Source of the DNA: an uncultured Polymorphobacter sp.
Lineage (GTDB): Bacteria > Pseudomonadota > Alphaproteobacteria > Sphingomonadales > Sphingomonadaceae
Direction: 5' to 3'
Assembly: GCA_937894055.1 (NCBI GenBank)
Contig: CALDHQ010000426.1
Coordinates: forward strand, 1-6,863
DNA length: 6,863 nucleotides
The notes below the pieces were generated by a model that ran no database searches, was not told the DNA's origin, and was given only the letters and a program-made list of their open reading frames with translations. Position numbers and translations under genes: made by a program. Of the stretch, positions 1 through 5,536 are shown piece by piece. The first letter of the stretch is position 1. The number at the start of each line of letters is the position of its first letter.

Positions 1-223
1 CTGCAGTCAGCACCTCAAAGGCGCGGCGGACCATGGTTGTTCTGACCACTTCGCCAAAGGTCCCGATGTGCGGCAGGCCCGAGGGGCCATAGCCGGTTTC
101 GAAGACCACGGGCGCGTCTTTCGAACGCCCTGCCTTTTCGAGCTTCTCGATGCGCGCCTTGAGCTCGCGGGCCTGTTCAAACGGCCAGGCTTTTGCGGTT
201 GCGGCGAGATCGGCGGTGGACAT
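1..223 (-). CDS. lysK: Class I lysyl-tRNA synthetase, N-terminal fragment (runs off the window)
   Basis: This is the first 74 codons of a minus-strand gene that continues beyond base 1. The enzyme charges tRNA-Lys with lysine in the cytoplasm; the class I form, first known from archaea, replaces class II LysRS in many alphaproteobacteria. The translation starts [15 protein letters not shown]. It reaches the characteristic block at residues 41-55, [15 protein letters not shown], whose HIGT (52-55) is the class I 'HIGH' ATP-binding signature, followed by [14 protein letters not shown]. The ATG at 223-221 is chosen because the family starts just before the AWPF segment and an AAGGAG Shine-Dalgarno lies 9 nt upstream (238-233). 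That site sits in a strong hairpin (separate entry). The KMSKS loop and the anticodon-binding domain are outside the window. Several codons (AGA, ACA, GCA, AAA, ACT) are ones the central block tends to avoid. Family assignment is firm; the gene symbol follows common usage. Confidence 0.9.
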   Translation of the reverse strand, partial: MSTADLAATAKAWPFEQARELKARIEKLEKAGRSKDAPVVFETGYGPSGLPHIGTFGEVVRTTMVRRAFEVLTA

Positions 224-228
224 GGATC

Positions 229-245
229 GCGGCTCCTTGAGCCGC
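229..245 (-). promoter_or_regulatory. Hairpin enclosing the lysK Shine-Dalgarno site
   Basis: Bases 229-235 (GCGGCTC) and 239-245 (GAGCCGC) form a perfect 7-bp inverted repeat with a 3-nt loop. In the lysK mRNA this folds as GCGGCUC-AAG-GAGCCGC. The likely ribosome-binding sequence AAGGAG (238-233) is split between the loop and the 3' stem, 9 nt before the ATG. The structure is seen directly; a role in limiting lysK translation is inference. Confidence 0.45.
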
Positions 246-303
246 TTCGCCTACGCGCCGGTCTGGGGGGGGTCAAGCGCCGGCCTTCGGCTGCTTTGCC
301 GGC

Positions 304-440
304 TTACGGACCTCGTGATTGCGCTGGTGCGTCTGGTGATGCTGTCTCGCGCGCAAACTTCTCGATCTGAGCCATCGCGTATTTGGCTTCCTCGTTTTGC
401 TTGGCCAGCGCTCGGATAGCGATCCAGTTGGCGGCATCGG
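304..440 (-). pseudogene. 3' end of an unrecognised gene upstream of lysK, cut at a breakpoint
   Basis: A minus-strand frame ends at TAA (306-304), 80 bp upstream of lysK and in the same direction. Its last ~45 residues look like real protein: DAANWIAIRALAKQNEEA, then KYAMAQIEKFARE, then a Ser/Pro/Ala tail ending QSRGP. The stretch is helical and rich in Lys/Glu, possibly a coiled coil. Upstream of about base 440 the same frame is only the antisense of the membrane-protein gene, and it has no ATG, GTG or TTG near the junction. The sole nearby in-frame ATG (375-373) would give 23 residues. I read this as the carboxy end of a longer gene whose front is missing. Codons such as GCA, TCA, CCA, CAA, CGA and ACA are frequent here and unlike the genes to the right. 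I do not recognise the family. A short independent ORF is possible but less likely. Confidence 0.4.
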
Positions 441-450
441 CGATGGGCGT
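425..450. other. Left breakpoint: minus-strand coding joins plus-strand coding
   Basis: To the left, the minus strand carries the lysK side with relaxed codon use. To the right, the plus strand carries a hydrophobic protein with strong GC-ending codons. The minus-strand protein loses its plausible sequence and the plus-strand protein gains its own within about 25 bases, with no intergenic DNA, promoter or ribosome-binding site between. I see no direct repeat, inverted repeat or integrase site at the join. A chimeric join or a recombination point is inferred; the exact base cannot be fixed without homologues. Confidence 0.45.
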
Positions 451-835
451 GCTGGCGGGCGGCTTCTTCGTCGCGATGCTGCTCGGCGGGTCGCTGATCA
501 TCGGCGAAGCGTATCGGTCATGGGGCGCCGGTCGCACGCCGACGGCGTGGCTCGACGATATGCTGATGGGGACGCTGCTGATCTGCGCGGCGATTGCCGT
601 AGTGCGGGGCGGCTGGCAGCGCCGTGCGTTGTTTACCGGCGCCTGGGGCGTCTGCGCGGGGATGCTGTACGGCAGCTTCTTCGGCAAGGTGTTCGATCCG
701 GCATCATCGAATCCCGGCAATTTTTCGCTGGGCACCTTGACGGCGCTGGTCGGTGTGGCGTTTGCAGTTTCGGTGCTGGGGTTTGTCGCCAGCCTGTTCG
801 TGGCGGACGCTGCGCCGCCAACTGATACCAAGTGA
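443..835 (+). CDS. Small four-helix membrane protein of unknown function; start uncertain
   Basis: From ATG 443 the product has 130 residues, with hydrophobic segments at about 3-20, 40-54, 64-82 and 97-120, so it is probably an inner-membrane protein. The loop after helix 1 is conserved-looking (GEAYRSWGAGRTPTAWLDD), and there are GS/GG-rich helix-packing motifs. I do not recognise a named family. The frame stays open upstream to a TTG at 383, but residues encoded before 443 are antisense of the neighbouring minus-strand gene, so 443 is preferred. No good Shine-Dalgarno precedes it and helix 1 begins almost at the first residue, so the native start may have been lost at the breakpoint. The stop (833-835) lies 22 bp before the thioesterase, so these genes could share a transcript. 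The opposite strand is open across this stretch but reads as a low-complexity Ser/Pro/Arg product without domains. Confidence 0.65.
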   Translation: MGVLAGGFFVAMLLGGSLIIGEAYRSWGAGRTPTAWLDDMLMGTLLICAAIAVVRGGWQRRALFTGAWGVCAGMLYGSFFGKVFDPASSNPGNFSLGTLTALVGVAFAVSVLGFVASLFVADAAPPTDTK

Positions 836-857
836 CGATTTTGCGGGACCAACACCT

Positions 858-1337
858 ATGCCGATGACCGACGACCAGTTGCGCGACACGATGAATGCCC
901 GGATGTCGCCGTCGGCGCGCTTGCTCGGCATGAACATTCTCGAAGTCGATTCGAAGGCCGGGCGCGTGCTGATGACCTTCGAACCGCGCCCTGAGTTCTG
1001 CAATCCGATGGGCAGCGTCCAGGGCGGCTTCGTCACGGCGATGCTCGATGACGCGGCGGCCTATGCGGCGATCATCCACTCGGGCGAGCGCATCGCGGTG
1101 CCGACCATCGAGCTCAAGGTCAGCTTTTTCGGCCCGGCGCGCGCCGGCAAGCCGCTGCGCGTCGAAGGCCGCTGCATCAAGCTCGGCAAGCGCGTCGCCT
1201 TCATGGAAGCCGATATGTTCGACGAAAACGGCAAGGTGCTGGCGCGGCTCAGCACCAGCGCCAGCCCGATGAAAATGGGCGAGGCCAATCTGGTCCCGCC
1301 AACCGCTGCCACCGGCAGCGCAGGAGAAGCCCAATGA
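858..1337 (+). CDS. PaaI-type hotdog-fold acyl-CoA thioesterase
   Basis: The 159-residue product matches the size of a single hotdog domain of the PaaI/YdiI (4HBT) thioesterase superfamily, which hydrolyses acyl-CoA or aryl-CoA esters in the cytoplasm. The family core is visible at residues 49-70: NPMGSVQGGFVTAMLDDA. It has the central-helix Gly-Gly after a Gln (55), where many members have His (HGG), and the Asp pair (64-65) in the position of the catalytic acid. The strand region VPTIELKVSFFGPARAG (81-97) matches the conserved T.EL...F..P.. block, followed by VEGRCIKLGKRVAFMEADMFDENGKVLA as separate strands. ATG 858 is used; ATG 864 is an equally possible start two codons in. The Shine-Dalgarno is weak (GCGGGA at 842-847). 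The stop overlaps the start of the CoA hydrolase gene by 4 nt (ATGA), so translation is probably coupled. The substrate cannot be read from the sequence; the neighbour suggests a CoA-ester intermediate. Confidence 0.88.
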   Translation: MPMTDDQLRDTMNARMSPSARLLGMNILEVDSKAGRVLMTFEPRPEFCNPMGSVQGGFVTAMLDDAAAYAAIIHSGERIAVPTIELKVSFFGPARAGKPLRVEGRCIKLGKRVAFMEADMFDENGKVLARLSTSASPMKMGEANLVPPTAATGSAGEAQ

Positions 1338-2383
1338 CCGATACCGCCGCCGAACCCGAAGTCCTGACCCGCCGCGAAGGCCGCGCGCTGTTCATCACGC
1401 TCAACCGCCCCGCCGCGCTCAATGCGCTCAACAAGGCGATGTGCGATACCATCCAGGCCGCGCTGTATGACAGCATCGGCGATGCCAAGGTCAGTGTCGT
1501 CGTCATCGACGGCGCCGGCGACCGGGCGTTCTGCGCCGGCGGCGATGTCGTCGGGCTCTACCACCTCGGTCGCGCCGGCAGCCCCGATTTCGAAAAATTC
1601 TTCTACGACGAATACCGCATGAACCAGACGGTCGCGGTCTATCCCGACGACTATGTCGCGCTGCTCGACGGCGTCACCATGGGCGGCGGCGTCGGCCTGT
1701 CGATCCACGGCCGCTACCGCGTCGCCACCGAACGCACGCTGTTCGCCATGCCCGAAACCGGCATTGGCCTCATCCCCGATGTCGGCGGCACGCACGCGCT
1801 GGCGCGGCTGCCGGGGTTCATCGGTACCTGGCTGGCGCTGACCGGCGCGCGGCTCAGGGCCGCCGACTGCGTCTATGCCGGCATTGCGACGCACTACATC
1901 CCGTCCGACCGCCTGCCGCTGCTGCGCGAGTTGCTGGCGAACGGCGAGGAGCCCGTCGACCAGATCCTCGCGACGCTCGACGCACCTGCCGGCGAAACCA
2001 CGCTCGAAGCGCTGCGCGACGCCATCGACTATCACTTCGCGCACGACAGCGTCGAAGCCATCATGGAGTCGCTCGCCGGTGGCGACGACTGGGCACTGGC
2101 GCAACACGCGATCATCGCCAAAATGTCGCCGACGTCATGCAAGCTCAGCCTAGCTGGCCTGCGCATGGGCCGCCACGCCTCGATCGAGGAAGCGCTCCAG
2201 AACGAATACCGCATGGTCTGCGCCATCAAGCACCATCACGACTTTTTCGAAGGCGTGCGCGCACAGCTGGTCGACAAGGACAAGTCGCCGAAATGGTCGC
2301 CGGCGACGCTCGCCGAAGTCGATGACGCACTGGTCGAAAGCTATCTGCGCGAACCCGAAGGCGGCGACCTGCGCTTCGATTGA
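1334..2383 (+). CDS. 3-hydroxyisobutyryl-CoA hydrolase (enoyl-CoA hydratase/isomerase superfamily)
   Basis: The 349-residue product has the length of 3-hydroxyisobutyryl-CoA hydrolases rather than the ~260 of ordinary crotonases. These enzymes release 3-hydroxyisobutyrate from its CoA ester in valine breakdown (EC 3.1.2.4). Seen in order: LNRPAALNALN (23-33); RAFCAGGDVVGLY (64-76), the CoA-binding loop; EYRMNQTV (93-100); LLDGVTMGGGVGLSIHGRYR (110-129) with the oxyanion-hole glycines; and FAMPETGIGLIPDVGG (137-152). Glu141 and Asp149 match the catalytic Glu/Asp pair of human HIBCH. ATHYIPSDRLP follows, as usual in HIBCH proteins. A clear AGGAGA (1322-1327) precedes ATG 1334, which overlaps the thioesterase stop. 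A crotonase-type hydratase is the alternative, but the Glu/Asp pattern and C-terminal extension favour the hydrolase. No other valine-pathway gene is visible in the window. Confidence 0.9.
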   Translation: MTDTAAEPEVLTRREGRALFITLNRPAALNALNKAMCDTIQAALYDSIGDAKVSVVVIDGAGDRAFCAGGDVVGLYHLGRAGSPDFEKFFYDEYRMNQTVAVYPDDYVALLDGVTMGGGVGLSIHGRYRVATERTLFAMPETGIGLIPDVGGTHALARLPGFIGTWLALTGARLRAADCVYAGIATHYIPSDRLPLLRELLANGEEPVDQILATLDAPAGETTLEALRDAIDYHFAHDSVEAIMESLAGGDDWALAQHAIIAKMSPTSCKLSLAGLRMGRHASIEEALQNEYRMVCAIKHHHDFFEGVRAQLVDKDKSPKWSPATLAEVDDALVESYLREPEGGDLRFD

Positions 2384-2395
2384 TCTATGCGACGC

Positions 2396-2422
2396 TGCCG
2401 GCTGCCATCGTGTCAGCCGGCA
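2396..2422. terminator. GC-rich hairpin between convergent genes (possible bidirectional terminator)
   Basis: TGCCGGCTG (2396-2404) and CAGCCGGCA (2414-2422) form a perfect 9-bp stem with a 9-nt loop. It starts 13 bp after the CoA hydrolase stop and overlaps the last codons of the convergent minus-strand gene (stop 2415-2413). There is no T-run on either side, so classical intrinsic termination is not well supported; blocking read-through between converging transcripts is inference. Confidence 0.4.
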
Positions 2423-3027
2423 TCGCGTCCCATGTGGCGCCAGTCGGCAACGGCGAGCGTCAGTTTCTCGATCAGCGTCACGCCACCTTCATCGAAATGC
2501 GGCTCGATCCGGTAATCGAACGGCCAGGCGCCGAAGAGCATGATGCGGAACGGCTGGCCCATCGCCTGCAGCGGGCTGAACGCCAGGGTCACATCGCGGC
2601 GTTCGGGCTGCACCGGTTGTGCTTGCAATGCCGGCATGACGCGTTCGATCCAGCGCGAAAAGTCGGTGTCGTGACTGGCAATGCGGCCGAGCGTGACATG
2701 CGCGGCGAAACGCGGACGCTGGGCATCAAGGTCGTCGAGGCCGTCGGGCATCGCATCCGCCGTCGTCGTCGCGCGCTGCAGCATCGACAAATGGTTGATA
2801 TCGGTGATGACACCGTCACCCCAATCGACACTCAGCGTGTAGCGCCGCGTCAGCCCGGAAAGGCCGGGCGCGGGGCTGCTCGGCGCGTTGAACAACTCGC
2901 CAATCTCGATGGGCACGTCGACTTCCCCCACGCTCGCCTGCGGCGCGACACCAGTGTCGCGTGAAACGGCTGGCGCCGCAAGTCGCGATGCGGCCACCAC
3001 CTGATCGCGCGGTTGACCTGCCGGCAT
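2413..3027 (-). CDS. Hypothetical protein with a single HVTL motif (weakly 2H-phosphoesterase-like)
   Basis: A 204-residue minus-strand protein that I do not recognise with confidence. Its second half looks like folded protein: RYTLSVDWGDGVITDINHL (62-80), RPRFAAHVTLGRI (104-116), RRDVTLAFSPLQAMG (143-157) and FGAWPFDYRIEPHFDEGGV (165-183). The RF.AHVTL segment followed by a strand and a G-containing turn recalls the second HxTL motif of LigT/2H phosphoesterases (2'-5' RNA ligase-like, cyclic phosphodiesterase). The first HxT motif these enzymes need is absent from residues 1-60 and from the other frames there, so catalysis by that route is not supported. The first ~40 residues are low-complexity. 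ATG 3027 is preferred: the in-frame ATG at 3087 lies inside the divergent gene. Opposite-strand frames here encode His/Arg-rich sequence typical of antisense. It converges on the CoA hydrolase gene and diverges from the 3069 gene. Confidence 0.6.
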   Translation of the reverse strand: MPAGQPRDQVVAASRLAAPAVSRDTGVAPQASVGEVDVPIEIGELFNAPSSPAPGLSGLTRRYTLSVDWGDGVITDINHLSMLQRATTTADAMPDGLDDLDAQRPRFAAHVTLGRIASHDTDFSRWIERVMPALQAQPVQPERRDVTLAFSPLQAMGQPFRIMLFGAWPFDYRIEPHFDEGGVTLIEKLTLAVADWRHMGRDAG

Positions 3028-3068
3028 TTTGCGTATTATTCTTGTAATACACAGATTGGAGGTCAACC
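3011..3068. promoter_or_regulatory. Divergent promoter/operator region with two nested inverted repeats
   Basis: The 41-bp gap between divergent starts (3027 minus, 3069 plus) and its edges hold two perfect inverted repeats with almost the same centre. The outer arms are GGTTGACCT (3011-3019) and AGGTCAACC (3060-3068), centred at 3039.5. The inner arms are GTATTA (3033-3038) and TAATAC (3045-3050), centred at 3041.5. Each outer arm carries TTGACC, a -35-like hexamer, one per strand and facing inward. For the plus strand, TTGACC (3013-3018) and TATTAT (3034-3039) are 15 bp apart, short for sigma-70. The region is AT-rich compared with its surroundings. The right outer arm ends at the plus-strand ATG and includes part of the GGAGG Shine-Dalgarno (3058-3062). 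Repeats are seen; promoter and operator roles are inferred. Confidence 0.5.
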
Positions 3069-3446
3069 ATGCTGCTCGAAGACACACTCATCCCGCTGGC
3101 GGTATTTGCATCGATCGTCGCGATCATCTGGATGCTCGTTGCCGGCACCGTACGGATCATGGCGATGCGGACGCTGCGCGAAACCGCGCGCACCAGCCCC
3201 GAAAGCCTCGGCACCGTCGCGGCGCGGCTTGGCGCGCCGATTTCGGGTGCACGCAGCGAAACCATTGGCTTGCTCGGCATGGCGATGGGTGCAGCGCTCG
3301 CTGTCGCGGGGTTGATCGGCGATCCGGCGGGGCGCACGCTGCTGCTGCAGACGGCGCTGCTGCCGGGCTTCATGGGCGCGGCGTTGTTCGGGCAGCGCTG
3401 GCTACCGCGCAAAGCGACACCGCCGCTGCAGCTCCCCGAAGCCTGA
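3069..3446 (+). CDS. Small membrane protein of unknown function, about three helices
   Basis: The 125-residue product begins MLLEDTLIPLAVFASIVAII and has hydrophobic segments at about 8-30, 66-84 and 90-108. Between helices 1 and 2 lies a basic, soluble segment (34-64) that includes RTLRETARTSPESLG and AARLGAPISGARSE; the tail is Pro-rich. The start is well supported: GGAGG (3058-3062) sits 6 nt before ATG 3069, and the nested repeats lie immediately upstream. The layout (short membrane anchor, charged segment, two further helices) resembles small sphingomonad membrane proteins of the kind annotated as DUF families, but I cannot name one. It diverges from the 2413-3027 gene with a shared promoter region, so the two may be co-regulated. 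The 89-bp gap to the downstream reductase argues against strict coupling with it. Confidence 0.75.
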   Translation: MLLEDTLIPLAVFASIVAIIWMLVAGTVRIMAMRTLRETARTSPESLGTVAARLGAPISGARSETIGLLGMAMGAALAVAGLIGDPAGRTLLLQTALLPGFMGAALFGQRWLPRKATPPLQLPEA

Positions 3447-3456
3447 ATTCCGGCGG

Positions 3457-3478
3457 CAATTGCGCGCAGCGCGAATTG
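3457..3478 (+). repeat. Imperfect hairpin after the small membrane gene (weak terminator candidate)
   Basis: CAATT (3457-3461) plus CGCG (3463-3466) can pair with CGCG (3470-3473) plus AATTG (3474-3478), with G3462 bulged and a 3-nt loop. It begins 11 bp after the stop of the membrane-protein gene. No T-run follows. The rest of the 3447-3535 gap holds a TTGACC (3476-3481) but no -10 at a normal distance, and the GGGGAGA ribosome-binding site of the next gene. Confidence 0.22.
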
Positions 3479-3535
3479 ACCGTCGCGCTTTGCCGATTGG
3501 CGCGCTAGTCTCCCGCAAAATTTGGGGAGATCGAT

Positions 3536-4573
3536 ATGACTGATACCAACCGCCGCTGGCTGCTCTCGGCGCGCCCTGTCGGCGCCGTCAAGGACAGCGA
3601 CTTCACACTCGACAGCGGCCCCGTGCCGCAGCCGGGCGACGGCGAGTTCCTCGTCCGCGTCACGCATCTGTCGTTCGACCCGACGCAGCGCGGCTGGCTC
3701 GGCGGCGATACCTATCTGCCTGCGGTCAAGATCGGCGACCCCGTCCGCGCCGGCGCCATCGGCCAGGTCGTCGCCTCCAACAACCCCAAGTTCAAGGTCG
3801 GCCAGCTCGTGCAGGGCACCTTCGGCTGGCAGGAATATGTCGTGTCGAACGGCATGACCGAAACCGGTCCGGTGGCCATCGTGCACGCCGGCGTGACGCC
3901 CGAACAGGCGCTCGGCGTGTTCGGCATCACCGGGCTGACCGCCTATTTCGGCCTCACCGACCTCGGCAAGCCGCAACCCGGTGACACCGTGCTGGTGTCG
4001 GGCGCGGCGGGCGCCACCGGTTCGGTGGTGGTGCAGGTTGCCAAGGCGCTCGGTTGCAAGGTCATCGGCATCGCCGGCGGCGCGTCGAAATGCGCCTTCG
4101 TCACCGATGTCGCCGGCGCCGACGCCTGCATCGACTACCGCGAAGGCAATGTCGCGCGCCGCATAAAGGAACTGGCGCCCAAGGGCGTCAACATCGTCTT
4201 CGAAAACGTCGGCGGTGAAATCCTCGATGCGGCGCTCGCCAACCTCGCGATGCGCGCGCGCATCATCCTGTGCGGCGGCATTTCGTCGTACAACGACACC
4301 AGCGACGCACGCTCACCCGGCCTGCTCAACTATATGAACATCACCGTGATGCGCGCGACGATGACGGGTTTCATCGTGCTCGACTATGCACCGCGCTTTG
4401 CCGAAGGCGTGCAGGCGCTGGCAACGATGATGGCGCAAGGCAAGCTCAAGACCATCGAGGACGTCCAGCACGGCTTCGAAAACTGCCCGGCCACGCTGCG
4501 CCGGCTGTTCGAGGGCAAGAATGTCGGCAAGCAGCTGCTGCAGCTGACCGAACTGCCGCTGCCGCGCGTTTAG
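3536..4573 (+). CDS. NADPH-dependent MDR-family oxidoreductase (CurA / prostaglandin reductase type)
   Basis: The 345-residue product belongs to the zinc-independent medium-chain dehydrogenase/reductase group that includes E. coli CurA and leukotriene B4 12-hydroxydehydrogenase/prostaglandin reductase. These enzymes reduce the C=C bond of enones using NADPH. Visible features: a substrate-domain motif LSFDPTQRGWL (45-55), matching the family's LS.DP..RG; GVFGITGLTAYFGL (127-140); the Rossmann nucleotide-binding loop SGAAGATGSVVVQVAK (155-170); GIAGGASKC (178-186) with the Lys that contacts the NADPH phosphate; IDYR (199-202); and FENVGGEILDAAL (222-234). The zinc ligands of classical alcohol dehydrogenases are absent, as expected. 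GGGGAGA (3524-3530) gives a strong start at 3536. The SDR gene follows after 32 bp on the same strand, also behind a GGGGAA site, so a two-gene operon is likely. The natural substrate is not readable from sequence. Confidence 0.92.
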   Translation: MTDTNRRWLLSARPVGAVKDSDFTLDSGPVPQPGDGEFLVRVTHLSFDPTQRGWLGGDTYLPAVKIGDPVRAGAIGQVVASNNPKFKVGQLVQGTFGWQEYVVSNGMTETGPVAIVHAGVTPEQALGVFGITGLTAYFGLTDLGKPQPGDTVLVSGAAGATGSVVVQVAKALGCKVIGIAGGASKCAFVTDVAGADACIDYREGNVARRIKELAPKGVNIVFENVGGEILDAALANLAMRARIILCGGISSYNDTSDARSPGLLNYMNITVMRATMTGFIVLDYAPRFAEGVQALATMMAQGKLKTIEDVQHGFENCPATLRRLFEGKNVGKQLLQLTELPLPRV

Positions 4574-4605
4574 GCGGCACGACGGACGCGATTGGGGAAC
4601 AAGAC

Positions 4606-5526
4606 ATGACGATCGATTTTGCCGGCAAGATTGCAGTGATCACCGGCGGCGGCACCGGCATGGGGCGCGAACTGGCGCGCCAGCTGGTCGCCGAAGGCTG
4701 CAGCGTCGCGATGTGCGATGTCTCGGCCGACAACATGGCCGAAACGCGCCGCCTGTGCCTCGAATCGGCGCCACAGGGCACGCAGGTCGATTGCTATGTC
4801 GCCGATGTCTCGATCGAGGACCAGATGATGGCCTGGGCCGATGTCGTGCGCAAAACGTTCGATACCGATCGCATCCACTTGCTGTTCAACAACGCCGGGG
4901 TGGCGGGTGGCGGCAGCTTTGTCGCGGGCGACCGCGCCAGCTGGGAACGCACCTTCAACATCTGCTTCTACGGCGTCGTTCACGGCGTCCGCGCCTTCCT
5001 GCCGTTGCTGATGAACGCCGAGCGCGGCCATATCGTCAACACGTCGAGCGTCAACGGTTTCTATGCCTCGATCGGCCCCGAAACCTCGCACACCGCCTAT
5101 GCGGCGGCGAAGTTTGCGGTGAAGGGCTTTACCGAATCGCTGATTACCGATCTGCGGCTCAACGCGCCGCACATCAGCGCGGCGGTCGTCATGCCCGGCC
5201 ATATCGGTACTGAAATCGCCGGCAATTCGATGGCGATCAACCCCGGCACGCGCGACTTCCGCACGATGCTGTCGCGGCAGGGGCTCGACACTGCGGGCAT
5301 GGACGATGCGCAGCTCGCGATGGTCGTCAACGCCGGTTTCCGCGATTCGGCGCCGACGAGCGCCGCGCAGGCCGCCACCATCATCCTCGATGCCGTCAAG
5401 GCGGGGCAATGGCGCATCCTTGTCGGCGATGACGCGCGCATCCTCGATGAAATGGTGCGCGCCGATCCCGAAGGCGCCTATGCGCCGGCGTTCCACGAAC
5501 GCTGGGTCGCCACCCGCAGCGCCTGA
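4606..5526 (+). CDS. Short-chain dehydrogenase/reductase (classical SDR)
   Basis: The 306-residue product is a cytoplasmic NAD(P)(H)-dependent oxidoreductase. The Rossmann glycine motif TGGGTGMG spans residues 13-20 and an Asp (38) follows strand 2 (MCDVS). ADVS is at 66-69, the NNAG motif at 95-98, and the active-site Asn in FNICFYGVV (N118). Catalytic Ser is in NTSSVNG (145-151), and the YxxxK motif is Tyr165-Lys169 (AYAAAK). The 5-residue insertion before the Tyr and the ~50-residue tail make it longer than the usual ~250; MPGHIGTEIAG fits the post-active-site PG..T motif. The frame is open upstream into the reductase gene, but the domain starts at MTIDFAGKIAVITGG. GGGGAA (4594-4599) lies 6 nt before ATG 4606. 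It is probably co-transcribed with the enone reductase; acting on the same or a related carbonyl is a reasonable inference, not shown. Confidence 0.92.
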   Translation: MTIDFAGKIAVITGGGTGMGRELARQLVAEGCSVAMCDVSADNMAETRRLCLESAPQGTQVDCYVADVSIEDQMMAWADVVRKTFDTDRIHLLFNNAGVAGGGSFVAGDRASWERTFNICFYGVVHGVRAFLPLLMNAERGHIVNTSSVNGFYASIGPETSHTAYAAAKFAVKGFTESLITDLRLNAPHISAAVVMPGHIGTEIAGNSMAINPGTRDFRTMLSRQGLDTAGMDDAQLAMVVNAGFRDSAPTSAAQAATIILDAVKAGQWRILVGDDARILDEMVRADPEGAYAPAFHERWVATRSA

Positions 5527-5536
5527 CGCGGCCTGC

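Noticed and set aside
1..6. PstI site (CTGCAG) exactly at the left edge, suggesting a cloned restriction fragment
   Set aside because: Several other CTGCAG sites occur inside the window and the right edge is not a PstI site, so this is probably chance.
250..303. GCCGGC repeats after the headless gene as a terminator
   Set aside because: The repeats pair only with a bulge and are followed by a C-run on the transcript strand, not a T-run; support is too weak to call.
430..450. Transposon or integron insertion explaining the left join
   Set aside because: No inverted-repeat end, target-site duplication, integrase or transposase sequence is visible anywhere in the window.
633..1334. Minus-strand open frame opposite the membrane protein and thioesterase
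   Set aside because: Shadow frame; no domain or plausible start region.
1061..2107. Long minus-strand open frame opposite the thioesterase and CoA hydrolase genes
   Set aside because: Antisense composition (Arg/Val/Asp/Ala/Gly), no domain, while the plus strand encodes well-defined enzymes.
2380..2964. Plus-strand open frame opposite the 2413-3027 gene
   Set aside because: It is rich in His and Arg with no hydrophobic core, as expected for antisense; the minus-strand product has alternating strand-like and helix-like segments.
2816..3976. Minus-strand open frame of 386 codons across the small membrane gene and the reductase
   Set aside because: It crosses a promoter region and two plus-strand genes with good ribosome sites and has no recognisable domain.
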